From: Promineifilum sp. | Lineage (GTDB): Bacteria > Chloroflexota > Anaerolineae > Promineifilales > Promineifilaceae | Direction of reading: 5' to 3' | Assembly: GCA_020634335.1 (NCBI GenBank) | Contig: JACKBY010000023.1 | Span: forward strand, 1-52,203 | Length of the DNA stretch: 52,203 bases | Shown here: positions 1 through 8,102 of the stretch, piece by piece | Numbering within the stretch: position 1 is the stretch's first letter | Layout of the letters: the number at the start of each line of letters is the position of its first letter | Program-made: the position numbers and the translations under genes | Notes under the pieces: generated by a model | What the model was told of the DNA's origin: nothing | The model's database searches: none | The model's input: only the letters and a program-made list of their open reading frames with translations

Positions 1-1
1 T

Positions 2-235
2 CGCCAGGTGTGGGTCACGGTGACGGCCGGCGGGGTGACGCAGACCGTCAGCCCCAGCAACCCGGATCACGGCGACCTGCTGAACCTGCTGACGTTCGAC
101 CTGGCCAACGTGCCCGCGGGCACGGACGAGATCGTCATTGAGATCGCCTCCTACGAAGGCGACGGCGCTTACGGCGACTCGGCCACGCTGGTCGGCATGG
201 CCGCCAACTACATGTGCGCGCCGCTGGACGACTAG
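2..235 (+). CDS. C-terminal end of an unknown exoprotein (partial)
   Basis: The reading frame is open from the left edge of the window, so the GTG at position 8 is probably internal and the true start lies upstream. The 77 visible residues end in a TAG stop. They are acidic, rich in Gly, Asp, Ala and Val, and look like the last beta-sandwich strands of an extracellular domain, with alternating hydrophobic stretches such as DEIVIEIASYEGDG. No transmembrane segment and no tail motif are seen. A perfect hairpin follows 12 bp after the stop. I do not recognise the family. An extracellular role is inferred only from composition and from the many exoproteins in the window. Confidence 0.6.
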   Translation, partial: RQVWVTVTAGGVTQTVSPSNPDHGDLLNLLTFDLANVPAGTDEIVIEIASYEGDGAYGDSATLVGMAANYMCAPLDD

Positions 236-247
236 TAGATAGACGCG

Positions 248-283
248 GAACAGCGCCCGGCCGGCAGCGGCCGGGCGCTGTTC
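248..283 (+). terminator. Perfect 16-bp hairpin after the partial exoprotein gene
   Basis: The arms at 248-263 and 268-283 are perfectly complementary around a GCAG loop. There is no T-run after it, so it may be a Rho-independent terminator of the T-poor kind or an mRNA-stabilising 3' hairpin. The 236-544 gap holds no gene; it contains this hairpin, half a palindromic repeat, and the promoter and terminator listed below. Confidence 0.6.
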
Positions 284-286
284 GCT

Positions 287-310
287 GTAGCGCCGGATTC
301 TTTTCCGGCC
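287..310 (+). repeat. Half copy of the GTAGC-head palindromic element
   Basis: It begins GTAGCGCCGG and closes with TTCCGGCC, giving a short CCGG stem around a T-rich loop. The same head and loop recur at 20901-20923 and, in inverse orientation, at the end of the 49-kb array. Confidence 0.5.
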
Positions 311-420
311 GCCAAAAGCGCCATGCACCGCCCTGGGCCGCAAACCCGGCTAGGAAAGCGACCCTGCCGAGAGCGGCCGAATACTGTGATCTGACTACTG
401 TGATCTATTGTAACTGCGCC

Positions 421-448
421 TTGACGCGCGTACTGAGCCGGCTATAAT
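421..448 (+). promoter_or_regulatory. Near-consensus housekeeping promoter
   Basis: TTGACG at 421-426 and TATAAT at 443-448 are separated by 16 bp, making this the best sigma-70-like promoter in the window. The expected start near 455 lies only a few bases before an intrinsic terminator hairpin, so the promoter would make either a very short RNA or an attenuated message for the gene at 545. Confidence 0.6.
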
Positions 449-461
449 GTCTGTATAAGGA

Positions 462-495
462 GCAGCGCGTTTTGCGCTGCCCTTTTTTGTTTTTA
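462..495 (+). terminator. Intrinsic terminator with long T tract
   Basis: A 7-bp stem (462-468 with 474-480) is followed by CC, six T, G and five more T. It is a textbook Rho-independent terminator. It sits between the promoter at 421-448 and the TTG start at 545. Confidence 0.8.
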
Positions 496-544
496 TTGGC
501 CGGTTTGAGGGTCAAGGTGGCCTGCATCCCAATGGAGTGACATT

Positions 545-2734
545 TTGCAACCTATCCAACGTACTCTCCAGCCCCACAACCGCCGCGACTGGCTGGCGGC
601 TCTGATGCTTCGGCATCCCGACCGGTTTATGCCGCGGCTGTCGGCCGCCCTGGCGCGGTGGCAAACGCTGTCGCGGGGCGTCCGGCGGCGATTCACGCGG
701 CGCGTCGCCGCCACGGCCGCCGGGGCGGCGCTGGCCTTGACCCTGATCGCCGGGCCATTGACGTCCACCGCCCACGCGGCATCAATCAGTGTCGACAATG
801 GCGTGGTCGTGGCGGCCGACGACGGCCAGTGTTCCCTGCGCGAGGCCATCGTCAATGCCAACTCCGACAGCCAGGTGTTCACGTCGACCGGGGAATGCGA
901 GGCCGGCAGCGGCGATGACATCATCAGCCTGCCGGTCGATGGCGACTTCCTGATCGAGGACGGGCCGTATGCCTCTATTTATGGCACCAATCACGGCTTG
1001 CCGCTTGTGGCATCGGTGATCACCATCGAAGGGCAAGGTTCCACCATCCACCGCGATCCCGGTAATTTGGACACCTTTGGCATTCTGGCCGTCGAATACG
1101 GCGAGCTGACCATCCATGAGACAACCATTAGCGGCGGGGCAGCGTACATTGGTGGCGGCGTGTTGGCTATTCATAGCGCCCTCGCCATCCGCGACAGTAC
1201 AGTCAGCGGCAGCTTTGGCGTCTATGGCGGCGGCATCAGCAGCATACAAAGCGCTACGGACATCGTCAACAGTACCCTCACCGACAATGAAGCCAACCTC
1301 GGCGGCGGGGTCTTTGACCTTATCGGCACAGTCGATATCGTTAATAGCACGATCAGCGGCAATTCGGCACAAGTCGGCGGCGGGGTCTTGCTGGGATTTT
1401 ATACGTCATTCTATACCACGTCCACCATCGTGAACAGCACGATCACCGGCAACCATGCCGATAATGTAGGCGGCGGTGTTCTTATACTTTACAGCGCTAG
1501 TGTGGCATTCAACCGCAGTATCGTCAGCGGCAACACGACCGGGAACCCGGTCGGCATTGAAGTCTACAATGCCCTTAACGGCCAGATTTACAGTTCTTAC
1601 ACCGTGTTCGGCCATGCGGGAGTAAGCAACAGCGAGGCGTTCTTCGGCTTTGCCACTTCCGGCAGCGACGTGAACGCCACCAGCGATGGCAGCAACGACC
1701 CGCTCAGCGCCATCCTCGACACGACGCTGGCCGACAACGGCGGCCCGACGCTGACCCACAACCTCGTGGCCGGCAGCCCGGCGGTCGATTTGGCCCCCGA
1801 CGCCGACTGCACGGTCTCGCCGGTGGACGGCGTCGACCAGCGCGGCGCGGCGCGGCCGTTCGACGTGGCCGGACAGGGCAACGACGGCAGCGATACCTGT
1901 GACGCCGGGGCGGTGGAGTACAATTCGCCCTTGCCCGGCAACAGCGCCATCTTCATGTCTACCACCACCGCCGGCACGACCGGCGACGGGCTGGCCTTCG
2001 GGCCGGAGGACATCATCCAGTGGGACGGGGACGCGTGGTCGACCTGGTTCGACGGTTCGGCCGCGGGCCTGATGCCCTTCAACGCCAAGCACAACCTCAA
2101 CGCCATCTGGATTCCCGACGCCGGCGCCCCCGACTTCGTCTTCTCCTTCGGCCAGAACCGCCGCAGCGTGCCCGGCCTGGCCGACCCGGTGGACGGCATG
2201 GACCTGCTGTGGTGGGACGGGGCGTCGTTCTCCTGGTGGTTCGACGGCTCCGACGTCGGTCTGACGCAGAAGACGCAGGAGAAGATCGACGGGCTGCACG
2301 TGCTCGACGGCTCCGCGTCGCCGATCAACGGCGGCAACTGCCTGGCCTATCTGCTGATCAGCACCCAGGGCCCGGCCAAAGTTCCCAACTACAGCGGCGG
2401 CCAGCTCAAGTTCGGCGGCGAGGACGTGGTCGGCTTCTGCGCGACCTCGCTGGGCGAGACCACGGCCGGGCTGTGGCACATGGTGCTGGACGGCAGCGCC
2501 GAAGGGATGCCGCGCAACAGCACCGATGACTTCAGCCTGAGCGAGGACGGGCAGACGCTCTATCTGACGACGAAGGGCACGTTCAATGTCGACAGCGCGA
2601 CGGGCGGCCACTCGATGGTCTATGCCTACGACCTGGGCACGCGGACGTTCAGCGGCCCGCTGTTTGTGGCCGCCGACAACGGCTTGCCCAAGAAGGTGAA
2701 TGGGCTGGACGTGGCGGGCTACCTGGACGAATAG
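545..2734 (+). CDS. CSLREA-type beta-helix exoprotein with C-terminal FDGSDVGL module
   Basis: This 729-residue protein is probably exported. Residues 47-78 form a basic n-region, a hydrophobic stretch and a signal-peptidase site ending in AHA. A CSLREA motif lies at 96-101, which in known families opens a parallel beta-helix. Gly-rich repeats of the N-S-T-I-S-G-N type run to about 400. A choice-of-anchor Q-like segment ends near 459 (GSPAVD, DQRG, CDAGAVEY). The last ~265 residues hold a separate domain with WFDGSDVGL near 565 and FCATSLG further on, shared with three genes at 43-48 kb. The start is TTG with GGAG at 534-537; ATG codons further in would cut into the basic leader. The function is unknown; an adhesin or surface role is inferred. 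Confidence 0.85.
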   Translation: MQPIQRTLQPHNRRDWLAALMLRHPDRFMPRLSAALARWQTLSRGVRRRFTRRVAATAAGAALALTLIAGPLTSTAHAASISVDNGVVVAADDGQCSLREAIVNANSDSQVFTSTGECEAGSGDDIISLPVDGDFLIEDGPYASIYGTNHGLPLVASVITIEGQGSTIHRDPGNLDTFGILAVEYGELTIHETTISGGAAYIGGGVLAIHSALAIRDSTVSGSFGVYGGGISSIQSATDIVNSTLTDNEANLGGGVFDLIGTVDIVNSTISGNSAQVGGGVLLGFYTSFYTTSTIVNSTITGNHADNVGGGVLILYSASVAFNRSIVSGNTTGNPVGIEVYNALNGQIYSSYTVFGHAGVSNSEAFFGFATSGSDVNATSDGSNDPLSAILDTTLADNGGPTLTHNLVAGSPAVDLAPDADCTVSPVDGVDQRGAARPFDVAGQGNDGSDTCDAGAVEYNSPLPGNSAIFMSTTTAGTTGDGLAFGPEDIIQWDGDAWSTWFDGSAAGLMPFNAKHNLNAIWIPDAGAPDFVFSFGQNRRSVPGLADPVDGMDLLWWDGASFSWWFDGSDVGLTQKTQEKIDGLHVLDGSASPINGGNCLAYLLISTQGPAKVPNYSGGQLKFGGEDVVGFCATSLGETTAGLWHMVLDGSAEGMPRNSTDDFSLSEDGQTLYLTTKGTFNVDSATGGHSMVYAYDLGTRTFSGPLFVAADNGLPKKVNGLDVAGYLDE

Positions 2735-2799
2735 GGGACGTATCGCTGTCGTTATTCGCCATCATACGGAAGCTCGAAAGCGATGGCGACGAATGTTGA

Positions 2800-2835
2800 G
2801 CCTGTGGCGCAAGCTGGACAGCTTGCGCTACAGGC
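2800..2835. repeat. GTAGCGCAA-head palindrome overlapping the surE stop codon
   Basis: The arms at 2800-2816 and 2819-2835 match at 16 of 17 positions. The minus strand reads GTAGCGCAAGCTGTCC and then the inverse arm. It contains the surE TAG and lies between two convergent genes, so it may also end transcription from both sides. A second copy of this class is at 36472-36534. Confidence 0.7.
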
Positions 2836-3592
2836 CCCACTCCCACGCTTTCATTCGCTCGGCCAGCCGGTAGTTGGTCAGGTCCAGTTGCAGCGGCATG
2901 ACCGAGACGTAGCCGTCCTGGAGCGCGCCGAAGTCGGTGCCGTCGTCGGGCACGCCGGTGGGGTATTCGCCGCCGATCCAGTAGTAGGGCTGGCCGCGGG
3001 GGTCGCGGCGCTCGTCCAGCCGGTCGCGGTAGACGCGCAAGCCCTGGCGCGTCACGCGCAGGCCGCGAATCTGGCCGGCGGGGATGCAGGGCACGTTAAC
3101 GTTGAGCAGCATGTCGGGGGTCAGGCCGCGGGCGAGGGCCGTGCTGACGACGCGGTGGGCATAGTGGGCCGCCGGGCCGTAATCCCGGTCGGTGGTGGTG
3201 TCGTCGGCGGCCAGCGAGAAGGCGAAGCCCGGCACGCCGGCGATGACTGCTTCCATGGCCGCCGTCACTGTGCCGCTATAAGTCACGTCGTAGCCCAGAT
3301 TGCCGAAGGTGTTGATGCCCGACACGACCAGATCGAGCTTGGGCACGCGGCCGAGGATCGCCAGGGCCACGCAGTCAGATGGCGCGCCGTCGCTCATGAG
3401 GGCGGGCGTGCCGTCGCTGAGTGTCGTGGCCTGGACGCGCAGCGGCCGGTGGAGTGTCTTGACGTGGCCGCCGCCCGACCAGTTGTGATCGGGGGCCAGG
3501 ACGGTGACATCGCCCAGCGGCCGCATGGCCTCGACCAGCGCCAATAATCCCGGCGCGTGGACGCCGTCATCGTTGGTGACTAAGATGTGCAT
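2828..3592 (-). CDS. surE: 5'/3'-nucleotidase SurE
   Basis: SurE removes phosphate from nucleoside monophosphates using a divalent metal and is linked in other bacteria to stationary-phase survival and nucleotide salvage; it acts in the cytoplasm. The 254-residue length is normal. The metal-binding TNDDG lies at 6-10, the Ser of the NWSGG loop at 39, and the GINTFGNLG segment at 92-100 carries the conserved Asn; YSGTVTAAMEA follows at 105-115. The ATG lies only 13 bp after the end of the toxin-like frame, so surE is probably co-transcribed with the antitoxin and toxin. Nothing in the protein looks degenerate. The gene ends inside a palindromic element. Confidence 0.95.
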   Translation of the reverse strand: MHILVTNDDGVHAPGLLALVEAMRPLGDVTVLAPDHNWSGGGHVKTLHRPLRVQATTLSDGTPALMSDGAPSDCVALAILGRVPKLDLVVSGINTFGNLGYDVTYSGTVTAAMEAVIAGVPGFAFSLAADDTTTDRDYGPAAHYAHRVVSTALARGLTPDMLLNVNVPCIPAGQIRGLRVTRQGLRVYRDRLDERRDPRGQPYYWIGGEYPTGVPDDGTDFGALQDGYVSVMPLQLDLTNYRLAERMKAWEWGL

Positions 3593-3605
3593 AGTAAAAA
3601 AATCC

Positions 3606-3892
3606 TTATGGGGAATAACGGTAGATGTCTTTGCGGTGAAGACAATGCACGAATGTGACGAGAACTTCCGCGACAGCGACCCCCACTCGATAATCGCCCA
3701 ATCGTATTCTGAAATAGTTTCCCTGTGCGACTAACTTTTTGTGCCGGGGATTTGTTCGAATCGATCTGCCTGTTCCACAGGGAGAATCAACTGCTGAATT
3801 CGCTTTAGCAATTTTGGGTCGTTAATTTTCTTTGGATCGCGGGCGAAGCTGCACTTGAATTCAGCTTCAACTCTGGCCTGACAAGATTGCAT
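3606..3892 (-). pseudogene. RelE/ParE-superfamily toxin gene with a -1 frame break
   Basis: An ATG at 3892, overlapping the antitoxin end by 26 bp, opens a frame reading MQSCQARVEAEF, then KKINDPKLLKRI and RFEQIPGTKS, and hits TAG at 3731-3733. The -1 frame continues the family exactly: KLVAQGNYFRIRLGDYRVGV and, later, HRKDIYRYSP ending at TAA 3606-3608. The two parts join at a run of five T on the plus strand (3736-3740); one more base there would restore a ~95-residue protein of normal length for RelE-type mRNA interferases. The order antitoxin then toxin with overlapping ends is typical of type II modules. It may be a true inactivating deletion, a sequencing error in a homopolymer, or programmed -1 slippage. 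Family assignment comes from the C-terminal signature. Confidence 0.8.
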
Positions 3893-4082
3893 CAATCTCG
3901 GCCCGATCCATTAACTCGCTTGCTTCACCTTCATGGATCGCCGCCAAGAGACCAGCGTCCTCGATAGCCTCAAGGGCAATATCATGAAGAATATCGGGCC
4001 TATCTTCGATGAGTTCCAGGAGTATTTCCTTGAGCAAGGCAGGCACTTCCCCCTCATCGAGAGAGACTGTCATTAAAGTCAT
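3867..4082 (-). CDS. Small antitoxin-like protein of a type II TA module
   Basis: This acidic 71-residue protein has a helical C terminus (EGEASELMDRAEIDAIL) like the toxin-binding tails of antitoxins paired with RelE-type toxins. Such antitoxins bind and block the toxin and usually repress their own promoter. The body is nearly all helix-forming residues and no clear DNA-binding fold can be named. Its 3' end overlaps the broken toxin frame. The start could be the ATG at 4082 or the in-frame ATG at 4073; neither has a strong ribosome-binding site. The role is assigned mainly from the neighbouring toxin remnant. Confidence 0.65.
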   Translation of the reverse strand: MTLMTVSLDEGEVPALLKEILLELIEDRPDILHDIALEAIEDAGLLAAIHEGEASELMDRAEIDAILSGQS

Positions 4083-4143
4083 CGGGTCTATGTTCCGTCG
4101 ATCAAAGTTGGCTGAATTCTATCATAGAAAGGGCAGCTTGAAA

Positions 4144-4530
4144 CTACACCTGATCCAGATGAGTATGCTTGAACGCGTCGGGGTACTTCAGACCATAGCC
4201 CAGCATTCGATCCATGCCGATGTGGGCCAGCCAGATGAGGGCGACGGGCGCGGCCCACGACCAGCCCAGCCACCAGCCGGCCAGACCCACCAGCAGCGGC
4301 CACACGGTGACGTGGGCCAGGTTATAGGTGATGCTGCCGGCGCGCGTGCCCAGCAGATAGCCGGCGGCTGATAAATCGGGGGCCAGCAGGAAGAGCAGGA
4401 AGGCCCACCACGGCAGCCCCAACCGGAAATAGACCAGTGTCGCCGCGACGAAGACGGCCGCGCCTTCGGCGTGGAGCAGCAGCCGCGGCAGGCTCCGGCC
4501 CGGCGACAATGTGGTTGCGGTGTTCGCCAC
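4144..4530 (-). CDS. DUF4260 family membrane protein
   Basis: This 128-residue integral membrane protein has about four hydrophobic segments (roughly residues 22-45, 47-62, 70-90 and 92-108). It ends with LGYGLKYPDAFKHTHL, the signature I associate with DUF4260. The family function is unknown. The start is GTG at 4530, only 3 bp after the stop of the upstream membrane-protein gene, so translation is probably coupled. A role together with its small neighbour is likely but not specified by the sequence. Confidence 0.8.
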   Translation of the reverse strand: MANTATTLSPGRSLPRLLLHAEGAAVFVAATLVYFRLGLPWWAFLLFLLAPDLSAAGYLLGTRAGSITYNLAHVTVWPLLVGLAGWWLGWSWAAPVALIWLAHIGMDRMLGYGLKYPDAFKHTHLDQV

Positions 4531-4533
4531 AGG

Positions 4534-4812
4534 CTAATCCCGGTGACGGCGACTATAGCCCCCGCCACCGAACGCGCCGATGTCGAGCAGAAATGCCAGA
4601 CCGACGACGATCCAGTCCAGGCCGTTGACGCCGCCCGTGGACATGAAGACCCAGGCCATCGTGGTCCAGGGCAGGAAGATCAGCCCGGCGATGGGCCACA
4701 GGATACTGCTGAAGGCCGCGTTCCAGCGCGCCGTGTCGGTCAGATACCAGGCGATGCCGGCGATACGCGGGCCGATAAAGATGAGCAGGGAGAGCACACA
4801 ACACATAGTCAA
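4534..4812 (-). CDS. Small polytopic membrane protein, unrecognised
   Basis: The 92 residues contain three hydrophobic segments (about 3-22, 36-58 and 67-83) and a short polar tail with GGGG and RRHR. No catalytic motif is visible. It lies between the PPK2 gene (15 bp gap) and the DUF4260 gene (3 bp gap), all on the minus strand, which suggests one operon. I do not recognise the family. Codon use matches the neighbours and there is no overlapping frame that reads better. Confidence 0.7.
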   Translation of the reverse strand: MTMCCVLSLLIFIGPRIAGIAWYLTDTARWNAAFSSILWPIAGLIFLPWTTMAWVFMSTGGVNGLDWIVVGLAFLLDIGAFGGGGYSRRHRD

Positions 4813-4827
4813 CTCCTCCGTGGCCGG

Positions 4828-5721
4828 CTAGCTGTTTTCCACACGTGCTTTCTCGACCTCGACGTCGAAGTCGGTCGGCGGGTATTGCGGGTTCATCTCG
4901 CGCAGCGTCTCGGCCACCAGATTAGACAAAAGCCAGTCACGATGCCACTTGCGGTCGGCCGGGATGACGTACCAGGGCGCGTAGTCGGTGGAGCAACGGG
5001 TCAGGGCGACCTGATAGGCTTCCTGATACTGATCCCACAACTGCCGTTCGTCCACGTCGCCGGGATTATACTTCCAATGTTTGGTGGGGTCGGCCAGCCG
5101 GTCGAGCAGCCGTTGCTGCTGTTCCTCTTTGGAGATGTGGAGCATGCACTTGAGGAAGACCAGGCCACCGTCGGTCAGTTTCTTTTCCCAATCGTTGATC
5201 TCGTCGTAGCGGCCGCTCCAGATATCCTCCGGCACCAGATTGCGCACGCGGACGATGAGCACGTCCTCGTAGTGCGAGCGGTCGAAGATGCCGATGGAGC
5301 CGACCGGCGGCAGGGCGCGGTTGATGCGCCACAGGAAATGGCGGCGCTTCTCCTCCCTGGTGGGCGGCCCAAAACTTCTCATGCGCAGGCCGATCGGCTC
5401 GCTGATGCGGTCGATGGCCTTGGCCGCGCCGCCCTTGCCCGACGTGTCCATGCCTTGCAGCACGATGAGCAGCCGCCGCTGGCCGCCGCCCTTCGACTCG
5501 GCGAAGAGGCGTTCTTGCCACTCGGTGACTTCGCCCTCCAGCGCGGCGGCGGCAGCGCGGGCTTCCGCCTTGTCGGCCGGCCCGGCCACAATCCGGCGCG
5601 GATCGACGGCGCTCAGCTGGAAGTCCGGCCCCACGCGCAGCAGGTCGCGCACCGAGAGATTTTGTTCGGCCGCGCCTGGCTCGCCGGCGTCGTTGTTCTT
5701 CTTTTTGTTTTTCTTGCCCAT
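4828..5721 (-). CDS. ppk2: Polyphosphate kinase 2 family protein (PPK2)
   Basis: PPK2 enzymes move phosphate between polyphosphate and nucleotides, usually making ADP or ATP (or GTP) from polyphosphate in the cytoplasm. The protein has a Walker A motif GMDTSGKGG at 90-98 and the lid/Walker B region FDRSHYEDV at 146-154, both diagnostic. Its 297 residues equal one PPK2 domain, as in single-domain class I or class III enzymes; the exact nucleotide preference cannot be read. I chose the ATG at 5721 because GGGAGGT lies 8 bp upstream. A longer frame from 5748 would put that site inside the gene. It probably heads the operon with the two small membrane proteins. Confidence 0.93.
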   Translation of the reverse strand: MGKKNKKKNNDAGEPGAAEQNLSVRDLLRVGPDFQLSAVDPRRIVAGPADKAEARAAAAALEGEVTEWQERLFAESKGGGQRRLLIVLQGMDTSGKGGAAKAIDRISEPIGLRMRSFGPPTREEKRRHFLWRINRALPPVGSIGIFDRSHYEDVLIVRVRNLVPEDIWSGRYDEINDWEKKLTDGGLVFLKCMLHISKEEQQQRLLDRLADPTKHWKYNPGDVDERQLWDQYQEAYQVALTRCSTDYAPWYVIPADRKWHRDWLLSNLVAETLREMNPQYPPTDFDVEVEKARVENS

Positions 5722-5755
5722 CCAGTCATACCTCCCGTCGCCTGCCATTGATTTC

Positions 5756-5786
5756 GCCCCCGAACGCGGCTGTCCGGTTCGGGGGC
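5756..5786. terminator. Hairpin between PPK2 and META lipoprotein genes
   Basis: A perfect 10-bp stem (5756-5765 with 5777-5786) around an 11-base loop is followed by TTTGTTT on the plus strand. It lies just after the stop of the minus-strand gene at 5811 and likely ends that transcript before ppk2. Confidence 0.65.
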
Positions 5787-5810
5787 TTTGTTTGCGGTGA
5801 TGCGTGACGA

Positions 5811-7853
5811 TCAGGATGTGGGCGAAAAGACCATTGAGCCGCTCTCGTAGAGCATGTCGATGATCAGATTGCCGTTTTCCAGACGGTAGCTCATCGCGTT
5901 GGTCAGGCCGCCGATAAAAATCTGGTCCAGCGAACCCGCCCCGCAGAAGGCCAGCGTCATCGGCCCCGGCGTGATGGTCAGCATGTTGCCGTCGCCGGTG
6001 GTGTAGGCTGCCCCACCCACGTTGCAGTCGGCCTGCAAGTTGAGCGTGCCGTCGGCGTTAAAGGCGACGGTGTAGCGGCTGGGGTCATTGATGGTGATGT
6101 CGCCGTCCCGCTTGGCGATGGTGTTTAGCTGCCAGACCGTGCCCACGAAGCCGGCCGTGGGGCCGACGGCCTCGCCCTTGTCGGGCGTGCCGGTCTCGCC
6201 TTCGGCCATATCCGCCGGGGCGAACTCCATCGTGCCGCTGCTGGCGAATTGATCGATGTGGAGATTGCCGTCCCGGAAGAAGTAGATGGCCGCGGCGCTC
6301 AGGCCGCTCATGAACTGCGTGGCCTGCGAATCTTCGGGGCACAGGGCCAGTGTCATCGCTCCGGGCGTGATGGCGAGCGCGCCGTCGTCGCCGGCGGTGT
6401 AGACGGCCAGCCCGGTGTTGCAGTCGGCCTTGATGTTGGCCGTGCCGTCCTCATTGAAGACGATTTGGTAGCGCGTCGGGTCGGCGGCCACGATTTCTTC
6501 CACCGGGGTCACGGTCCTCACCCACTGCCACGTGACGCCGGTGAGCGTCTCGCTCTCCGGGGCGGTCCCGTCGGTTGTGGTCGCGCCGCCGTTCTGGAAG
6601 CGCATGGTGCCCGCCTCTCCGGCCAGATCGATGAGCAGCGCGCCGTCTTCGATGCGGTACATCGCCGCCGCTTCCAGCCCACTGCGGAATGTCGTGTCCT
6701 GCGAGTCTTCGCAGAAAGCCAGTGTCGAGACGCCCAGGGTGATACTCATGGAGCCGTCTTCGCCGGTGGTATACTCAGCATTGCCCACGTTGCAGTCGGC
6801 GGTGATGCCGGCCGTGCCGTCGGCGCTAAAGGTGATCGTGTAGCGCGCGGGATCGGCGGCGACGGTCTCTTCGGCCGGCGTCGTGGTGGATACCCATTGC
6901 CACATGATGCCGGTCAGTTCGGTGTCGCCGGCGGCCATGTCCGGCGCGCCGCCGTTGCGGAAGCGCATGGTGCTCGTGCCGCCGGACAGGTCGATGAGCA
7001 ACTCGTCTCCTTCGAGGCGGTAGCCGCTGGCGGTTTCCAGCTGGCTGCGGAAGAGCGTGTCCTGCGAGTCTTCGCAGAAAGCCAGCGTCGAGACGCCCAG
7101 GGTGATGCTCATGGAGCCGTCTTCGCCGGTGACGTGCTCGGCGTTGCCCACGTTGCAGTCGGCGGTGATGCCGGCCGTGCCGTCGTCGCTGAAGAAGATG
7201 GTGTAGCGCGTGGGATCGGCGGCAACGATCTCTTCGGTCGGCGTCGTGGTGGATACCCATTGCCAGGTCACGTTGGTGAGACCGGCCAGGCCCCCGGCCG
7301 GCACTTCGGCGCTGCCTTCGCCGGTGGCTGTGCGGAAGATGACTGTGCCCGATCCGCCGCTCATGGTGATGAACAACTCGCCGTCCTGCACCACGTAGCT
7401 TTCGGTCGCGCCCAAGCTGTTGAGGAACAGCTGATCCTGCGTGTCTTCGGGGCAGGCGGCCAGCGTGGTGACGCCGGGTTCGATGACCAGGTTTATCCCG
7501 TCGGTGCGGTAGCTGGCGACCACGTTGTTACAGTCGGCGCGCACGTTGGCCGTGCCGCCGGCGTTAAATGTGATGGTGTATCGCGCCGGGTCGGTGGCCG
7601 TGGTCTGGCCCATTGGGTCGAGCAACGACACCCATTCCCAGGTGACGCCGCGCAGATCGGCCCCGGCTTCCTCGGTCGTTCCCTCGGCTTCCTCGCCGGT
7701 GATGGGCACGGTGGTCTCCGGCGCGGGTTGTGTCGTCTCAACCGGGGCGGCGGCATCCGTGGGCAGCACTTCCTGCTGGGTCGGCCCCATGGTGTCGCAC
7801 GCGGCCAGAGCCAGCAATAGTATCAAACTGATGATCAAGACAAGACGTTTCAT
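5811..7853 (-). CDS. Lipoprotein with five tandem META domains
   Basis: The 680-residue protein has a lipoprotein signal with lipobox LAAC and Cys19, so it should be anchored on the outer face of the membrane. After a Pro/Thr/Glu linker come five META-type repeats of about 120 residues, each opening with W-x-W-V or W-x-L and followed by DPxRYTI-F, an ADCN motif and a TLAxC motif. The conserved Cys pairs suggest disulfides. META domains occur in HslJ-like heat-shock and surface proteins; the biochemical role is unsettled. Repeats 2 and 3 are nearly identical at DNA level with a period of 363 bp, which points to recent duplication. The next gene upstream is another META lipoprotein. Confidence 0.9.
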   Translation of the reverse strand: MKRLVLIISLILLLALAACDTMGPTQQEVLPTDAAAPVETTQPAPETTVPITGEEAEGTTEEAGADLRGVTWEWVSLLDPMGQTTATDPARYTITFNAGGTANVRADCNNVVASYRTDGINLVIEPGVTTLAACPEDTQDQLFLNSLGATESYVVQDGELFITMSGGSGTVIFRTATGEGSAEVPAGGLAGLTNVTWQWVSTTTPTEEIVAADPTRYTIFFSDDGTAGITADCNVGNAEHVTGEDGSMSITLGVSTLAFCEDSQDTLFRSQLETASGYRLEGDELLIDLSGGTSTMRFRNGGAPDMAAGDTELTGIMWQWVSTTTPAEETVAADPARYTITFSADGTAGITADCNVGNAEYTTGEDGSMSITLGVSTLAFCEDSQDTTFRSGLEAAAMYRIEDGALLIDLAGEAGTMRFQNGGATTTDGTAPESETLTGVTWQWVRTVTPVEEIVAADPTRYQIVFNEDGTANIKADCNTGLAVYTAGDDGALAITPGAMTLALCPEDSQATQFMSGLSAAAIYFFRDGNLHIDQFASSGTMEFAPADMAEGETGTPDKGEAVGPTAGFVGTVWQLNTIAKRDGDITINDPSRYTVAFNADGTLNLQADCNVGGAAYTTGDGNMLTITPGPMTLAFCGAGSLDQIFIGGLTNAMSYRLENGNLIIDMLYESGSMVFSPTS

Positions 7854-7957
7854 AACCGTTTCTCCCTCTTTTCTTCCTTAAATAGACAGACTTCACAGCC
7901 GGGCCGGCCGGGCGGCGGGCCTATGCAAACGAGAGCGCCACCGGTCTCTAAGTGAAC

Positions 7958-7986
7958 ATAATACAACACTATGGGGGCAATCGCAA
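7958..7986 (-). promoter_or_regulatory. Promoter of the five-META lipoprotein gene
   Basis: Read on the minus strand, TTGCGA (7986-7981) and TATTAT (7963-7958) are 17 bp apart, about 105 bp before the ATG. This gives separate expression from the lipoprotein gene further upstream. Confidence 0.5.
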
Positions 7987-8102
7987 TGCCCCAAAGAGCC
8001 TCTGAGTCGGAAATAACGAATTTGGGCGGCGCGTGGGGGCGTTGGCCGGCAGCGCGGGTCACAGACGCCCACGCTGCCGGCCGGCTGGTCAAGCAATCGG
8101 CC

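Noticed and set aside
1406..2611. Long antisense open frame (401 codons) opposite the beta-helix gene
   Set aside because: It is an Arg/Ala/Gly-rich shadow frame of a high-GC gene with no family signs or start site.
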